DNA of 54,119 bases from a virus: the IMG/VR virus record IMGVR_UViG_3300018080_000222, positions 1-54,119 of that record, one strand, 5' to 3'. Below, piece after piece: positions 1 to 10,630 of the stretch. Numbering within the stretch: position 1 is the first letter of the stretch; every line of letters starts with the position of its first letter. The position numbers and the translations under genes were made by a program. The notes beneath the pieces were generated by a model. That model had not been told where the DNA came from, did not search any database, and worked only from the letters and a program-made list of their open reading frames with translations.

Positions 1-2163
1 CAAGGTCTTCAGTTCTCTCCGATTTCCCTCGGTATGCGTGCTAACCGAAGGTTCCGGAAGTTGCTTTTTCAATGTTTCTAATGCACCATTGAGAGTCCAA
101 TCATCCTGTGGTGGTCTCATCGTGTTATTGAACTCAGCAGCCTGACGACGAAGTTTATCCAACAAATCCTGTTGCTGTCTTAGATATTTCGACAATTCGG
201 TAGCATACTGCGATGATTTATAGGTGGTCTTGACACCGTTGATTGAAAATACAATCTGCATTGATGTTATAGTACCAGTTGTCTGTAGTTGATCACCAAT
301 ATTGACAGCAGGCAATCCTGCCACCTCTAGCTCAGCGGTTTTCGCATCTAGCGTCACATCTGCCACTGTTTTAATCTTTGACCTGGCTACCTGGTCCATT
401 AGGCTGATACCAGTAGAATTTGTAATGCCACGATAGCCAAATGCCCATGGAGTCAGAGAGGAGTCGATAATAACCTCGGCGCGGCCAATCGCAGTATTTC
501 TGTTGGACCATGGACCATATGTTTGCCTTTGATCCTGAAGTGCCAAATAGGTGTTATCTAGCTCAGTGAGTCTGGTCTTCGTTATAGTTCTACTGTTTCC
601 AGAATGCGCTACCTTTTTTACTCTCAGTGGTGTTGCTAGTGTAAGCACAAAATATTGATCGCTAAAGCTTTCACTCCATTCGTCTTTGAGGGCATCTGTG
701 TAAATCAATGTGCCGTTGGCAACTTGGGCTATATCGCTACTGATACTGGTAATGAACCTGGTAAAATCTAGTCGAGTCGTTGTTGATATATCGGGATATT
801 CATTGAAAAATAAGATCAGGGCCGAAGCTACGCTCGTAAACGTAATAGAATTTTGTATAAATACAATGAATAACTCAAGCCAATATTCCATCTCGGCAAA
901 GCCATCGACAATCTCTAGTGATGCCTTCAGGGATACATTTCGCTCATCATCTATGTAGCTATTAGGATTAGAAAAAAGTTCGTCATCCCACTGATATGTT
1001 AAGATAACGCCACCGGAAGAGGCCCTTTTACCAGGAATCGGTAGCGTAACAAATGTTACCCATCGTCCATCATCTGTTTGGAATTTCAATTGTCCATCTC
1101 TATTAAAGTCCATCGGAATAGAACTAGACTCATTCCATGCTGCACTGGTAGGCACTACCCAGGATTTACCATCCGATCCGATCGTCGAAGTTGGTGTAAT
1201 AAGACCGATGAATTTTCTTCCCCAATATTCATTTGCGTAGGACAATATCTTCTGAGCATCTTCTTCCGTAAAATCCTCCGAGGTGAAATCATTGTTAATC
1301 ACCTGTTCCATCACGGCCTCAGAATATACCGGGTCTTTCCTCTTATTCCCGGTTGCGTCAAATCCCCAAAACTGCTCCCACAAAGAACCATCGGCCTGGT
1401 GTAAGTACGATCGATATCCTCCTGATAGCACCACCTTCTGAATCGCATCTCGATTTTCCAATCCCTCATGTTTGCGAATGACAGCACCAGAATGCATGGC
1501 CTCTAATTGACTAACGGTAACATCAGTCAGATTAGTTCTGCCAAAAAAGTTGACAGAAATAACATTGCTTGACGACGTAGTAACGTACCAGTTATAACCG
1601 TGATCATTGGCAATCTGCGAGATCAACTCCACAAGGGACATGGTCCTGCCCTTTATTGAGTATTCAACAGAACTGCCTCTGGTTGGTAGCGTGAAATTAA
1701 AGTTAACCGTATATCTCTGGCTACCATACTTAATCGTAGCAGCTTCAACAGCCGTAGTGATCTCGCTAATCGGTATCCCATTTGATATCTGTGATGCGTT
1801 CTGTGGAGCAACAGATATCACATTATCTCCGTAGTCGTATGCCTGTGTATTGCCAGTATTAAAAGACGACCCTATCACAACCTGAGTGGCTTCTAGAACC
1901 GGCTTTGCATCCGTAATCCTAACCTGAAACACACCAGTACCAGCAATATCTTTCTTGGCCTCGCTCCACGACTGAACGACACCCCTAAAGTCAAGCTCTC
2001 CAACAGAAATATCAACCGCTTGTCGATTTGAGATACTGACAGTCTGAGCATCCCGAACAACAGTAGCAGTTATGACCGTTGGATTCTGATTAATGCCAAG
2101 TGAGACATTCAGACTTCTCACCTTACCATTAAAGAGTTCGTATGTGGTAATCGTGTCAGCCAC
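1..2163 (-). CDS. Tail-tip / baseplate hub-like protein, partial (3' end cut by window)
   Basis: I read this frame directly from the sequence. A GTG start at 2163 has a GGAGGG site about 10 bases upstream, and the frame stays open to the left edge, so at least 721 residues are present and the C terminus is missing. The start reads VADTITTYELFNGKV. The early part is beta-rich (GELDFRGVVQSW, FQVRITDAKPV), and the C-terminal part in the window turns helical and charged (KYLRQQQDLLDKLRRQ). It lies after the tape measure, the LamG/repeat protein and a second tail protein, which is where tail hub or tail-associated proteins sit. I assign a tail-tip structural role from position and composition only and recognise no catalytic motif. 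Confidence 0.6.
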   Translation of the reverse strand, partial: MADTITTYELFNGKVRSLNVSLGINQNPTVITATVVRDAQTVSISNRQAVDISVGELDFRGVVQSWSEAKKDIAGTGVFQVRITDAKPVLEATQVVIGSSFNTGNTQAYDYGDNVISVAPQNASQISNGIPISEITTAVEAATIKYGSQRYTVNFNFTLPTRGSSVEYSIKGRTMSLVELISQIANDHGYNWYVTTSSSNVISVNFFGRTNLTDVTVSQLEAMHSGAVIRKHEGLENRDAIQKVVLSGGYRSYLHQADGSLWEQFWGFDATGNKRKDPVYSEAVMEQVINNDFTSEDFTEEDAQKILSYANEYWGRKFIGLITPTSTIGSDGKSWVVPTSAAWNESSSIPMDFNRDGQLKFQTDDGRWVTFVTLPIPGKRASSGGVILTYQWDDELFSNPNSYIDDERNVSLKASLEIVDGFAEMEYWLELFIVFIQNSITFTSVASALILFFNEYPDISTTTRLDFTRFITSISSDIAQVANGTLIYTDALKDEWSESFSDQYFVLTLATPLRVKKVAHSGNSRTITKTRLTELDNTYLALQDQRQTYGPWSNRNTAIGRAEVIIDSSLTPWAFGYRGITNSTGISLMDQVARSKIKTVADVTLDAKTAELEVAGLPAVNIGDQLQTTGTITSMQIVFSINGVKTTYKSSQYATELSKYLRQQQDLLDKLRRQAAEFNNTMRPPQDDWTLNGALETLKKQLPEPSVSTHTEGNRRELKTL

Positions 2164-2168
2164 CTAAA

Positions 2169-3839
2169 CTAACCCTCCTTCAGGAACCTGGTGGTTCTCT
2201 CTGCGGCTCCAGTTTGCGGATTCCAGTTATTGACATCACTGATGATAGTACCACCATCCCCGTACGGTACCGTATTCAACGTGGGTTGCGTCGAGTGTCG
2301 CTTCGAACGGATCGTGACATTTATAATTTCTGACGTTACCGTCCCCATATCCTGTATAATGGGACCAGCAGCACGACCAGGGATAGGTATGTTGGCATAG
2401 ACAGAAACAGCTTCCTGAGTCTGAACCGTAATTTCAGTGCCGTGTGCATCCCTGTCTGTCCATGTCCAGCTACCCCTTACGACGCCACGCTTTTTATCGA
2501 AAGATTTTACTACTGAGACCTTGTTATATGTCAAGGTCGTGTTGGCAAGGTCTTTGGCGCTAGCCAATGCAACGGTATCGGTGGACAAACCTGTTTCAGC
2601 ATTAGCCAATCTTGTTGCAGAGGTTTCTCCCTTGCCCTCTATTGTTTGTGTATAGGTAAGGGTATTTAATTGGGTGTCGAGAGCATAAGAATGTTGAGCC
2701 TCCTCTGTTACAAAATAAGTAGCATTATCAGATGTGCTCCACTGATATGTGAAGCTAACTGTGCCGTCTTGCTGATTCAACGAAAAGGTCTTTTTACCAG
2801 GATACGTAGGTAGTGTTTTGCCGCCCAATAGCGAACCAACATATGATGTAGCAGTAGTTCTCGCGGCAGATATCGATGGAACAGCAGATTTCGCATGATC
2901 CATATTAACGATATTGCCGTCACGACTACCGTCCCCAACGCCGTAAATGGTTCCCTGGTATGTAACATCATACTCACCAGTAGTCTGATTATACTCTACG
3001 GTGAACTGACGTTCTTCGTACGAATTATCCTCCGATAAAACCCATTCTTCCGTGACACCATAAGTCCCGCCATCTTTGTCTATTTTAGTAACAGTACTAT
3101 AATGGCCAACAATCTGGTCTGTCGCGCCCAATGCAGCAAACATAACTGCACTGTCAACCGAACCACTCACCTTCGTATCTACCCAGTCCTTCGCCCGTTG
3201 CCACGGCTGTTTGTTCTCATACGGGTCTCCACCACCATCATAACCTAATTGGCCACCAGCATTAACATCATGCGTTACTCTATACTGCTGATTATTCCTG
3301 CCATCGGTCTCCTCAAATGACCATGTTTCCGATGATGTAGAAAGTAAATCTGTCGAGATATCATCTTCTAGGCTAACGGTACCATTGATATAAATCCACG
3401 GAGCTTCTAGCTCTATTGTATAATCGCACCTATCTGCCCATGGCCCTTCGGCAAACTTGATAGAAATAATGCGAGGATAGCACTTCATTGGAGGCTGACC
3501 ACCAGCAGGTTGCCACTCTAGCGAACCACCATCTTCGCTAAATAACCATCTTAGAGCTTCTTGTTTCCTAAGTATGGAATCAAATGTATCCTGGTCAAAG
3601 ACTCCAGGAGACTGATCCGGAGGATATCCCCCAACCGTCCAATGCGCATCGGCAATATTAATATAGTTTCCACTTGGACTACCCCTATATGGCAACAGCG
3701 TCCCCGTCAACACGATCGAATACTTAGCTCCGATTTTAGTTCCATCGCCGCGAGAGACATAATTTTTGCTAACAGTAACCAGCGGAGCAGGAATCACTTT
3801 ACGTCCAATGCTGTCTGATTTCGTATAAAAAACTGACAT
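2169..3839 (-). CDS. Tail-tip structural protein (556 aa)
   Basis: A 556-residue, beta-strand-rich protein starting MSVFYTKSD. It contains YxIxLEAPW and many Thr/Ser-rich strand segments (for example SFTYQWSTSDN, TYTQTIEGKGE) in a repeat-like series through residues ~200-480, each followed by a verb-like TWTDRDAHGT or EEWVLSEDN pattern. The ATG directly follows the stop of the HNH gene upstream, and its own TAG stop sits just before the GTG of the next tail protein, so the genes are probably co-translated. Position between tape measure and hub suggests a distal tail or baseplate component. No enzymatic motif is visible and the family is not recognised. Confidence 0.6.
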   Translation of the reverse strand: MSVFYTKSDSIGRKVIPAPLVTVSKNYVSRGDGTKIGAKYSIVLTGTLLPYRGSPSGNYINIADAHWTVGGYPPDQSPGVFDQDTFDSILRKQEALRWLFSEDGGSLEWQPAGGQPPMKCYPRIISIKFAEGPWADRCDYTIELEAPWIYINGTVSLEDDISTDLLSTSSETWSFEETDGRNNQQYRVTHDVNAGGQLGYDGGGDPYENKQPWQRAKDWVDTKVSGSVDSAVMFAALGATDQIVGHYSTVTKIDKDGGTYGVTEEWVLSEDNSYEERQFTVEYNQTTGEYDVTYQGTIYGVGDGSRDGNIVNMDHAKSAVPSISAARTTATSYVGSLLGGKTLPTYPGKKTFSLNQQDGTVSFTYQWSTSDNATYFVTEEAQHSYALDTQLNTLTYTQTIEGKGETSATRLANAETGLSTDTVALASAKDLANTTLTYNKVSVVKSFDKKRGVVRGSWTWTDRDAHGTEITVQTQEAVSVYANIPIPGRAAGPIIQDMGTVTSEIINVTIRSKRHSTQPTLNTVPYGDGGTIISDVNNWNPQTGAAERTTRFLKEG

Positions 3840-4616
3840 TTATACCACCCCATCAACAATTTCAGGCATACGGTCTCTTTTAACAAAACGGTTACATCTG
3901 AAGCACAAAAGCGTTAAATTATCAAGATAATATAATCGTCTAAGTTTATCAATAGTTGTAGCTGATGATAATGGTATTACATGATCTATGTCAAATCTAT
4001 TAATATCATAAGAAGTACCACACATCGGACACCGGTTCTTCTGTAACCTTCTAATGTGTTCCAGATGCTTGTGTAGTTGGTCGGCATTATATGGCAAATG
4101 ACGAGAAAAAGATATTTTGTGTCTTGCATACGCTTGCAGTGAACTTTGGATTCTAGTCTTATAATTGCCAAGAGACGATTTTCTGTATTCTCTTAGCCAT
4201 TCCCTACTGCATTTTATGCATTTTAGTCTATGCCCATACCGATAATATGTAGTCACACCATGTTTTTTACATTCAGCAACTACCCTATTGGTTCCACAAG
4301 ATCGCATAATCGGTTTTCGCAGTGCCTCTTTGTTTATATTGCGTATACCCATCTTGTGAGCCTTAGACCTTATGGCGTGATGGGTTCGTCCTGGTAATCT
4401 ACTAGCGATAATTACTCCTTCGGTAGGATAAAACTGAATCAATATCCGAATTTCCTCTTCTGACCACTTGGATGTAAGACCAAGTCTCGATATGCGAGAC
4501 TGAACTGATGTCAATGATCTACCCAGAATTACAGCAATATCCCTGGCAGTTTTATCTACATGATATTTAGTCAAGATACTATCTTCTGATTCTGTCCATT
4601 TTTTGTATTTCATCAT
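3840..4616 (-). CDS. Free-standing HNH homing endonuclease with SANT/Myb-like HTH N terminus
   Basis: A 258-residue protein. The N terminus has two tandem helix-turn-helix/SANT-like segments (KKWTESEDSILTKYH and KWSEEEIRILIQFYP), expected to bind DNA. A zinc-type CxxC pair follows near residue 136 (CIKC). The C-terminal HNH nuclease domain has CPMC, the core FDIDHVIPLS and the second pair CFRC. It sits exactly between two tail structural genes with no intergenic room (the ATG abuts the upstream TAA), which is typical of an endonuclease gene that has invaded a structural operon. Expected role: cutting alleles that lack the insertion so that it spreads by homing. Confidence 0.85.
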   Translation of the reverse strand: MMKYKKWTESEDSILTKYHVDKTARDIAVILGRSLTSVQSRISRLGLTSKWSEEEIRILIQFYPTEGVIIASRLPGRTHHAIRSKAHKMGIRNINKEALRKPIMRSCGTNRVVAECKKHGVTTYYRYGHRLKCIKCSREWLREYRKSSLGNYKTRIQSSLQAYARHKISFSRHLPYNADQLHKHLEHIRRLQKNRCPMCGTSYDINRFDIDHVIPLSSATTIDKLRRLYYLDNLTLLCFRCNRFVKRDRMPEIVDGVV

Positions 4617-6374
4617 TTAATACCCGTGCGTATATAGATCAGCAGATTGGTTGTATTCTCCGATATCAGTAACCTGTATGAATAACGTATGATCACCCGA
4701 AGCAATACCCTCTACACCGAAGACAAACAGGCTAACATTATCATTTATGGTATCCTTACCATAGGTATACACATCCATCGACCCAGAACTCGTTCCAGAT
4801 ATACCAAATATATATAGATTAGACGTGCCAGAGTACAGCGTTGGCCCAGCATACCCAGAGGTAAACAGATTGAGTCCACCACTAAGGCCAAGGTGAACTT
4901 GCGCAAATGCAGCTATCTCGGCGTTAAGCGCATAGTAGCCGTCGGATAATAATCCTGTATCACCACCATAGACAGATTTTCCTTCGACAAATAGACCAGC
5001 CGAACCAGTAGTCAATATCCCGTGAGGACTATCTCCCGACGCATGGCCTTGAATGTATAAGTTGGCCGTATTGTTAGAGGTATTTCCAACCTTTATGAAC
5101 GATGCCCATGTACTACTAGCATCAATTAGTGCAGGATCATCAACTTCAACAAATGATGACCACTCACCAGTTGTTGTTGACACCTCGGCAGTATCCTTGA
5201 TGAATAGTGTAATGTTGCCATTGGTGTAGAATAAATCGGGTTCCCCAGGAGTAGCTCCATGCACAAATAGATTTAAATCACCAGATGGATTGTTCGTAAC
5301 GACTTCAACATATGCATCAATATATTCTAGGCGTCCACGCATGTATAGTGACATATCACCAGATGCAACTGCGTGCCCCCAAGTATGTAAGTCGAGATTG
5401 TCGGTAATAAATGGGACACCAGATATGTATAAATCCATAGAACCAGATGATGGATTGTGGCCATGCATGTAATGGTCAATACTGCCGGAATACGGCGCAT
5501 TGGCCCGAACAAAAAGACTAAAGTCGCCAGACACAAAAGTTTGGGCCTGCAAGAATAATGGGATATTCGCAGTTTCTACTTGTCCAGGTATATACAGATT
5601 GAGTGAGCCAGAGGTATCAGTATGTCCATGGGCAAACAAATCGGTACTACCAGATGTTGTAGTGCCAAAAGTGCTGGTATACTCATTCATTGTCCTGCCA
5701 TGAGTATCGCCAAGCTCATACAAATTAGCAAGTTCCTGATCTGTGAATAGATCATTGCCTGCCCACAGGACAACTTCATCTAAGGCAAAGTCGACAGCAT
5801 CACTTCCCTGAGTACCAGCTACTCGGACCCTATCATCCGAGCCTGGGACACCAGTATTGGTATCTACACCCAGATCAACCCATCCACTCCCATCCAGACT
5901 AACTCGATGCCGCCATCCGCTAGTTTCATAGCGACCATCCACCAAGATTAAGTGCCATCCTGGATCATTGACCGGCGCGGGGGTCCAGTCTTTATATTGC
6001 GCCGTATTATCAACTTCTACATAAATCCGAAAACCAGTAGCCGTAGTTGCCTTATAGAACCACAAGGCATTTCGCAAAGAATCAGAGCTATTAGAATAAC
6101 CAATCTGGACGTACCTAAAGGTGGTATCATTTGTAAGAAAACCGCTGGTCCAGCAGGCACAGGTAAACCCACTCACACTGGCCATATCGCCATATGGGCT
6201 CAATACATGTTTCAGAGCGATGGAAGTGGTGGGAGCCTCTACGCCGCTAGTGAAAATAGATGGAGTAAACTGAGCAGCATCACCAGTCCAAGCTATATCT
6301 TGAGTGTACTCCGTTAGGTTATCTAACGGAAGATAATACCTGACATGTTCATCATGTAACAAGCCCGATGGCAC
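4617..6374 (-). CDS. Tail fibre-like protein: LamG-like domain plus SG-x-LFxxG beta repeats
   Basis: A 585-residue protein with a GTG start sharing its G with the stop of the tape measure gene; AGGAG lies 8 bases upstream. Residues ~1-60 (YYLPLDNLTEYTQD) resemble the N terminus of the 1049-residue protein at 38062-41211. Residues ~60-210 look like a concanavalin/LamG-like jelly roll (FTCACWTSG, WHLILVDGRY, FALDEVVLWAG, ELANLYELGD). From ~225 to the end come degenerate ~15-residue repeats of the type SGDLNLFVHG, SGSMDLYISG and SGDMSLYMRG, the same repeat found massively in the 1869-residue fibre. LamG-like folds often bind carbohydrate, so receptor binding is a plausible inference, not shown. 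Confidence 0.75.
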   Translation of the reverse strand: MPSGLLHDEHVRYYLPLDNLTEYTQDIAWTGDAAQFTPSIFTSGVEAPTTSIALKHVLSPYGDMASVSGFTCACWTSGFLTNDTTFRYVQIGYSNSSDSLRNALWFYKATTATGFRIYVEVDNTAQYKDWTPAPVNDPGWHLILVDGRYETSGWRHRVSLDGSGWVDLGVDTNTGVPGSDDRVRVAGTQGSDAVDFALDEVVLWAGNDLFTDQELANLYELGDTHGRTMNEYTSTFGTTTSGSTDLFAHGHTDTSGSLNLYIPGQVETANIPLFLQAQTFVSGDFSLFVRANAPYSGSIDHYMHGHNPSSGSMDLYISGVPFITDNLDLHTWGHAVASGDMSLYMRGRLEYIDAYVEVVTNNPSGDLNLFVHGATPGEPDLFYTNGNITLFIKDTAEVSTTTGEWSSFVEVDDPALIDASSTWASFIKVGNTSNNTANLYIQGHASGDSPHGILTTGSAGLFVEGKSVYGGDTGLLSDGYYALNAEIAAFAQVHLGLSGGLNLFTSGYAGPTLYSGTSNLYIFGISGTSSGSMDVYTYGKDTINDNVSLFVFGVEGIASGDHTLFIQVTDIGEYNQSADLYTHGY

Positions 6375-9300
6375 TATGCAAGCTCCTGTGCAGTATCCGT
6401 GGCTGCGATAGAAACTTCAGAATCACTCTTCGCGGCTAAACTTTCCAAGGCTTTACGGGTAATAGTTTTGGCTATGGCGACTGCTGCCTCTTCCAACAAT
6501 GGTTTAACCTCATCGGAAACATCTGACGGAAGAGTAGACAAATCCAAGTCGATTCGTTGATCGGTAACAACCCTTAGCTCATTAGGTTCTGCGAGGGCTG
6601 TTCTTAATCCGTCAATACTTTCGGTAAGCTGGCCAATTTGCTCACTAGACTGTTCCCCTACTTCTCGTGTTCCTGGAGCAGCGGGGGATTCAGTCCTTTC
6701 CAGCGGATTCTGTTCTTGACGGTCGTGAATCGCCTGTAAGATATCGGTTATGGCCCTGTTATTGGCATTTAACTCCAAACTAAAGCCCTCAAGTGCCTCT
6801 TGGGCCTGCCGGATGGTTACAGCACCAGAGCTTATCTGAGCGGGTGTAACCCCAGGCACTCCAAGGTTGGTTCCGGATTGGGACAATCCACCTAGACTCT
6901 TAAAATCAATAACAGCCTGCCCGAAGCTGGCGATATGATGCTTCATCATTTGGGCAGCATCCATTTGTGTACGAACAGACTCGCCAAACACACTAACGGA
7001 CATATCAAAATTCTGGACAACCTCTTCTTGCGTCTTGGTGTTATTGCTTACTTCTTTTGCCAAGTCTGCTCGTATCGCATTATCCTTTTCTATTATTACA
7101 TCAAACTTATCTTGCAGTGCCAACTGTTCCTGTAGGTGCTCCTGCTGTAGATCAAACATGATCCTTTGCGATCGTAGCGGACTCATGCCCCTTTCCTCTA
7201 TAGTCTCTCTCTGCTGCTGAGCCTCAAGCTGCTGCCTCAGCTTAAGGGTTTGCAATTCATAATCAAGTGCCTGCTTGGTACCCTGGCTTAGGGCTTCCAT
7301 GGATGTCTGCAATTCTATAATCTTGCGACTCAGATTCCCTGCCCTCTCGGTAACCGCCAAGAATCCCTGAGAACCTGGCTTAAGGGTTGCCAAAGCGGAC
7401 CTCGCTTCGGAAAGCTCAAGGGTAAGCCTGCGGAAACTATCTCGAACCTGCTGACGTACTCGTTCATCACCAGCGACATCAGCCAACCTTCTTCCGCGAC
7501 CCTCGAAGAAATCTGCTGTCGGAGTAGCGATACCAGCACGACCACCTCTCGCTATCCGCTCCTGTTCCAACAGTTGTAGCTCTTCGAATGTGCCTCTCTG
7601 TTGTCTTGAGGGAGTTCTGCCCCTAGCATATATACCGGATCGCCTTAACTGCTGCTCTAGGAAAACAGCCTGCGACTCTGGCCTGACAGGTACAGCTAAT
7701 TCCAGCCTACGGACAACCGCTAACCTATTCAACTCATCCTGAAGACGATCGAATGTATTTCGCAAAAACTGTCCGATAGTCTCTACGGCAGCATTAGACG
7801 CACCGAGACCTATGTCGGCAAATTCCTGCTTGAACCTACGCTTAATTTCTTCTGGATCAATGAGCTTACCTTCAGAAGCTAGCTGGATATCCTCTGCGAT
7901 AGTTTGGAAGAAATTCTCAAAATTATCCTTGACAGAGTCTGGGACATTTCGCTGGAATGCGAAGAACTTATCTATCTCACTACCCAAATCGACGCCAGAC
8001 GGCAAATTAGACACGTTAATGATGAATTGATCGATCAAGTCTTCGATCTCGGATATCCCGCCGACGAACCGTGGTATGTCTGGAGTAAAGGCGAACAGGT
8101 CCTTAAGACCATTGGTGCGGACAAGTTGTTCTATCTGCTGGGCACCGAAATCAAAGTCAAAAGAGGGTGCCTGAATCCCACCACGGATAATTGCTATGTC
8201 CCCCTCGAACAATTTTGCGGCAGTAGTTATCATCCGGGTAGTTTTATCGATTGCCTTAGAAAACTGCAATAGTTGTCCGACCAATCTAGGAGGTATAACC
8301 TGGGTTGTAAGTTGTAGAATCTTCTTCCGTTTCTCGGCTTCGTCCCTAATTACCTTAGCACTTTCGTTTACTTTGTTGGTCCACACCTCAAGGCCACCAG
8401 CAGATTCGATGACAGCACTAGCGAATTGATTAGCATCTGTGACGCTATACCCTTCGTCGAGGCCAGCCTCAACTAGTTTTCGTCTAGCTATAAATGGGGT
8501 TTCATCTATCTGGTTATCCTGAATAATGCTCCTGGCCGTACCCTCTATAATACTATTGATAATTTTGGGACTACCTTTAAGTATCTGTCTAACGTGTTCC
8601 TTGATATCAGATTGTGTTAGCCCACTTCTAGTCAATAGTGTGCCATAATCTCCCTCTAATACATTGCTTAGTTTTCTCCCTATACTATTAAAGACCTTAG
8701 AAAGATTAAAGTTTTTTCTTGGGTCTGAGCTAATAATTAATTCATTAACGCTTGCGTTGATATTGCTGTATAGTTGATCAATCCCACCAGATAGCGATTC
8801 CGCGTCTATCGGGTCTATATCTATGGAAGAAACTGACTGTATAGCAGTTTGCACTATTTTGTCACTTAGTTCTTTAGCTGTTTTAGTTGCCTGTAGTGCG
8901 GCAAGAGGTAGGGCAATAGCTGTTGTAGACAGTAGTGTTCCACCAATACCTCCTAGCAGGCTGTTTTTCTTCGATAGATTGCCGACTAATCCACCGCCAC
9001 TGATAAATTGAGCTATGGTTTGTTTTCTAAACAGGGCAATGGCCGCAGTAACAGCAGCGGTTGATGTGATTAATGTGGAAGCAAAAGTTCTGGTACCGTC
9101 AGCAGTTGTTAGAAAAGATGCTGCTAATTCAGAAGCTGCAATCAACAACCCTGCCTGAGCAAAAGGACTGGCTACGATACCGGCCCCAATGCCACGGGCT
9201 CCACCACCAGCAGCAGCAAAAGCAGCGGGACCAGCAAGTTGGCCGATCTTTGGACCTATGAAGCTACCAATCCCACCGAGTATTGCAGTACCCGCGAAAA

Positions 9301-10630
9301 GTGCACCCAATTTTGTCATAGTCGGAATGATTGGTTTCAGGGCATCTAACAAAACGATGGCACCCTCGGCAGCACTTGTCAATCCCTGGATGAACGGTAT
9401 GAATACACTTTCGCCCAATTCAATGGCAAGTTCCTTAGCTTTGGCTATTAAGATATCGACTTGCTTGCCAACTGCCTGCAAGCCCTGTTCAGCAGTTCTG
9501 TTCAGAGTTCCCCACGAATCTTGCGATTTGCCCAAAATCTCATTGGTCATCTTGGCGTTACGAGCCAGCGCTATAACACGACTGAATTGTCTTCTACCGC
9601 CGAGTCTAGTAAGTAGCTCGATATTTTCTTGGGTATCTAGATTACTTTCTAGAAATTCACCGATTCTTTTCAGAGCCTGAATGGGTCCGACAAATTGACC
9701 TTGTTCGAATATTCTAACGTTCTTAGTTTCCAAAAATTTAACTATTTTTGGATCGGCTAGTCTGGAAGACAATGTTTTAAGAGATGTGCCAACCGCAGAT
9801 GCACTTTCTCTCGTCTCTGCTCTGATTGTAACAAACGCAGCAATAAACTCATCCAGTGTTCCACCAATAGCCTGAAAAGCTGATCCACCTCTCTTAAGAC
9901 CTTCAATGATATCCGGGAAAGACGCAGCATAATCATTTTGCACCTTGAGCATTTTATCAAATACCTGTTCGACGGTTAATCCTTCTTGATCGAACTGTCT
10001 CATTGCTGCGATGACACCATCAACAGATTGCTCCATACTTTGAAAGATGGGCGTAAGTGGAATTTTAGCTAACTGTTCAATGGCTTCGGTTAACTCTTCG
10101 CCTCTGAACCCAGCTTGAGCCAGTAACTTCGCGGCGTCAGCGATATCGGAAGCACTAGTACCTGTGGTTACAGAAAGGTCTAAGAATTGTTGAGATAAAG
10201 CACCAAGTTGGTCAACAGATGTATTTAGAATCTGGGACAACGAAACCAGAGCCTGATCAAACTCTATAACAGATTTGGTACCAGCACCTATTAGTTGTAT
10301 ACCCTTGAATGCCCCGACTGTAGCGGCGAGAAATGCAGAGTACCTTTTCCCGGCAAGATATACCTGATCCCCAAAACTTTGAGCACCCTTGGCAGCTACA
10401 CCCAATTGTTTCCCGGCCCGTTGTGCGTTTTCCCCCAACTTAATGGTGACATTTGCTCCTTTGCCAATTTGTACCGCTGCTGTAGCAGCATTAAGCCCAA
10501 CGGTCTTGAGCCCAGCAGATAGTTTCCCAACGTTGCCCGTTTGTATACCGGCCAATTGCTGTTTAACCTTTGCTAGTCCTAAGACTTGCTGGACACGCAA
10601 ATTGACATCAAGAACGAAAGGAGTTGCCAT
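6374..10630 (-). CDS. Tail tape measure protein
   Basis: At 1418 residues this is the second longest reading frame here and fits the tape measure family, which sets tail length and is ejected during DNA entry. Residues ~100-330 match the phage tape measure core: FDQALVSLSQIL, DIADAAKLLAQAGF, FPDIIEGLKRGGSAF and ETRESASAVGTSLK. Hydrophobic Gly/Ala-rich stretches at ~440-540 (LGALFAGTAILGGIGSF, AAFAAAGGG) are probable membrane-insertion segments. Residues ~1000-1200 are long charged helices likely to form coiled coil (ELQLLEQERIA, RQQLEAQQQRETIEER). The preceding genes look like tail assembly proteins, as usual before a tape measure. At roughly 1.5 angstrom per residue the tail could be ~200 nm, which is only an estimate. 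Confidence 0.92.
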   Translation of the reverse strand: MATPFVLDVNLRVQQVLGLAKVKQQLAGIQTGNVGKLSAGLKTVGLNAATAAVQIGKGANVTIKLGENAQRAGKQLGVAAKGAQSFGDQVYLAGKRYSAFLAATVGAFKGIQLIGAGTKSVIEFDQALVSLSQILNTSVDQLGALSQQFLDLSVTTGTSASDIADAAKLLAQAGFRGEELTEAIEQLAKIPLTPIFQSMEQSVDGVIAAMRQFDQEGLTVEQVFDKMLKVQNDYAASFPDIIEGLKRGGSAFQAIGGTLDEFIAAFVTIRAETRESASAVGTSLKTLSSRLADPKIVKFLETKNVRIFEQGQFVGPIQALKRIGEFLESNLDTQENIELLTRLGGRRQFSRVIALARNAKMTNEILGKSQDSWGTLNRTAEQGLQAVGKQVDILIAKAKELAIELGESVFIPFIQGLTSAAEGAIVLLDALKPIIPTMTKLGALFAGTAILGGIGSFIGPKIGQLAGPAAFAAAGGGARGIGAGIVASPFAQAGLLIAASELAASFLTTADGTRTFASTLITSTAAVTAAIALFRKQTIAQFISGGGLVGNLSKKNSLLGGIGGTLLSTTAIALPLAALQATKTAKELSDKIVQTAIQSVSSIDIDPIDAESLSGGIDQLYSNINASVNELIISSDPRKNFNLSKVFNSIGRKLSNVLEGDYGTLLTRSGLTQSDIKEHVRQILKGSPKIINSIIEGTARSIIQDNQIDETPFIARRKLVEAGLDEGYSVTDANQFASAVIESAGGLEVWTNKVNESAKVIRDEAEKRKKILQLTTQVIPPRLVGQLLQFSKAIDKTTRMITTAAKLFEGDIAIIRGGIQAPSFDFDFGAQQIEQLVRTNGLKDLFAFTPDIPRFVGGISEIEDLIDQFIINVSNLPSGVDLGSEIDKFFAFQRNVPDSVKDNFENFFQTIAEDIQLASEGKLIDPEEIKRRFKQEFADIGLGASNAAVETIGQFLRNTFDRLQDELNRLAVVRRLELAVPVRPESQAVFLEQQLRRSGIYARGRTPSRQQRGTFEELQLLEQERIARGGRAGIATPTADFFEGRGRRLADVAGDERVRQQVRDSFRRLTLELSEARSALATLKPGSQGFLAVTERAGNLSRKIIELQTSMEALSQGTKQALDYELQTLKLRQQLEAQQQRETIEERGMSPLRSQRIMFDLQQEHLQEQLALQDKFDVIIEKDNAIRADLAKEVSNNTKTQEEVVQNFDMSVSVFGESVRTQMDAAQMMKHHIASFGQAVIDFKSLGGLSQSGTNLGVPGVTPAQISSGAVTIRQAQEALEGFSLELNANNRAITDILQAIHDRQEQNPLERTESPAAPGTREVGEQSSEQIGQLTESIDGLRTALAEPNELRVVTDQRIDLDLSTLPSDVSDEVKPLLEEAAVAIAKTITRKALESLAAKSDSEVSIAATDTAQELA

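Noticed and set aside
3561-3818. Many plus-strand open frames across the window (this is an example)
   Set aside because: They lie antisense to well-supported minus-strand genes, lack good ribosome sites and have no recognisable domains.
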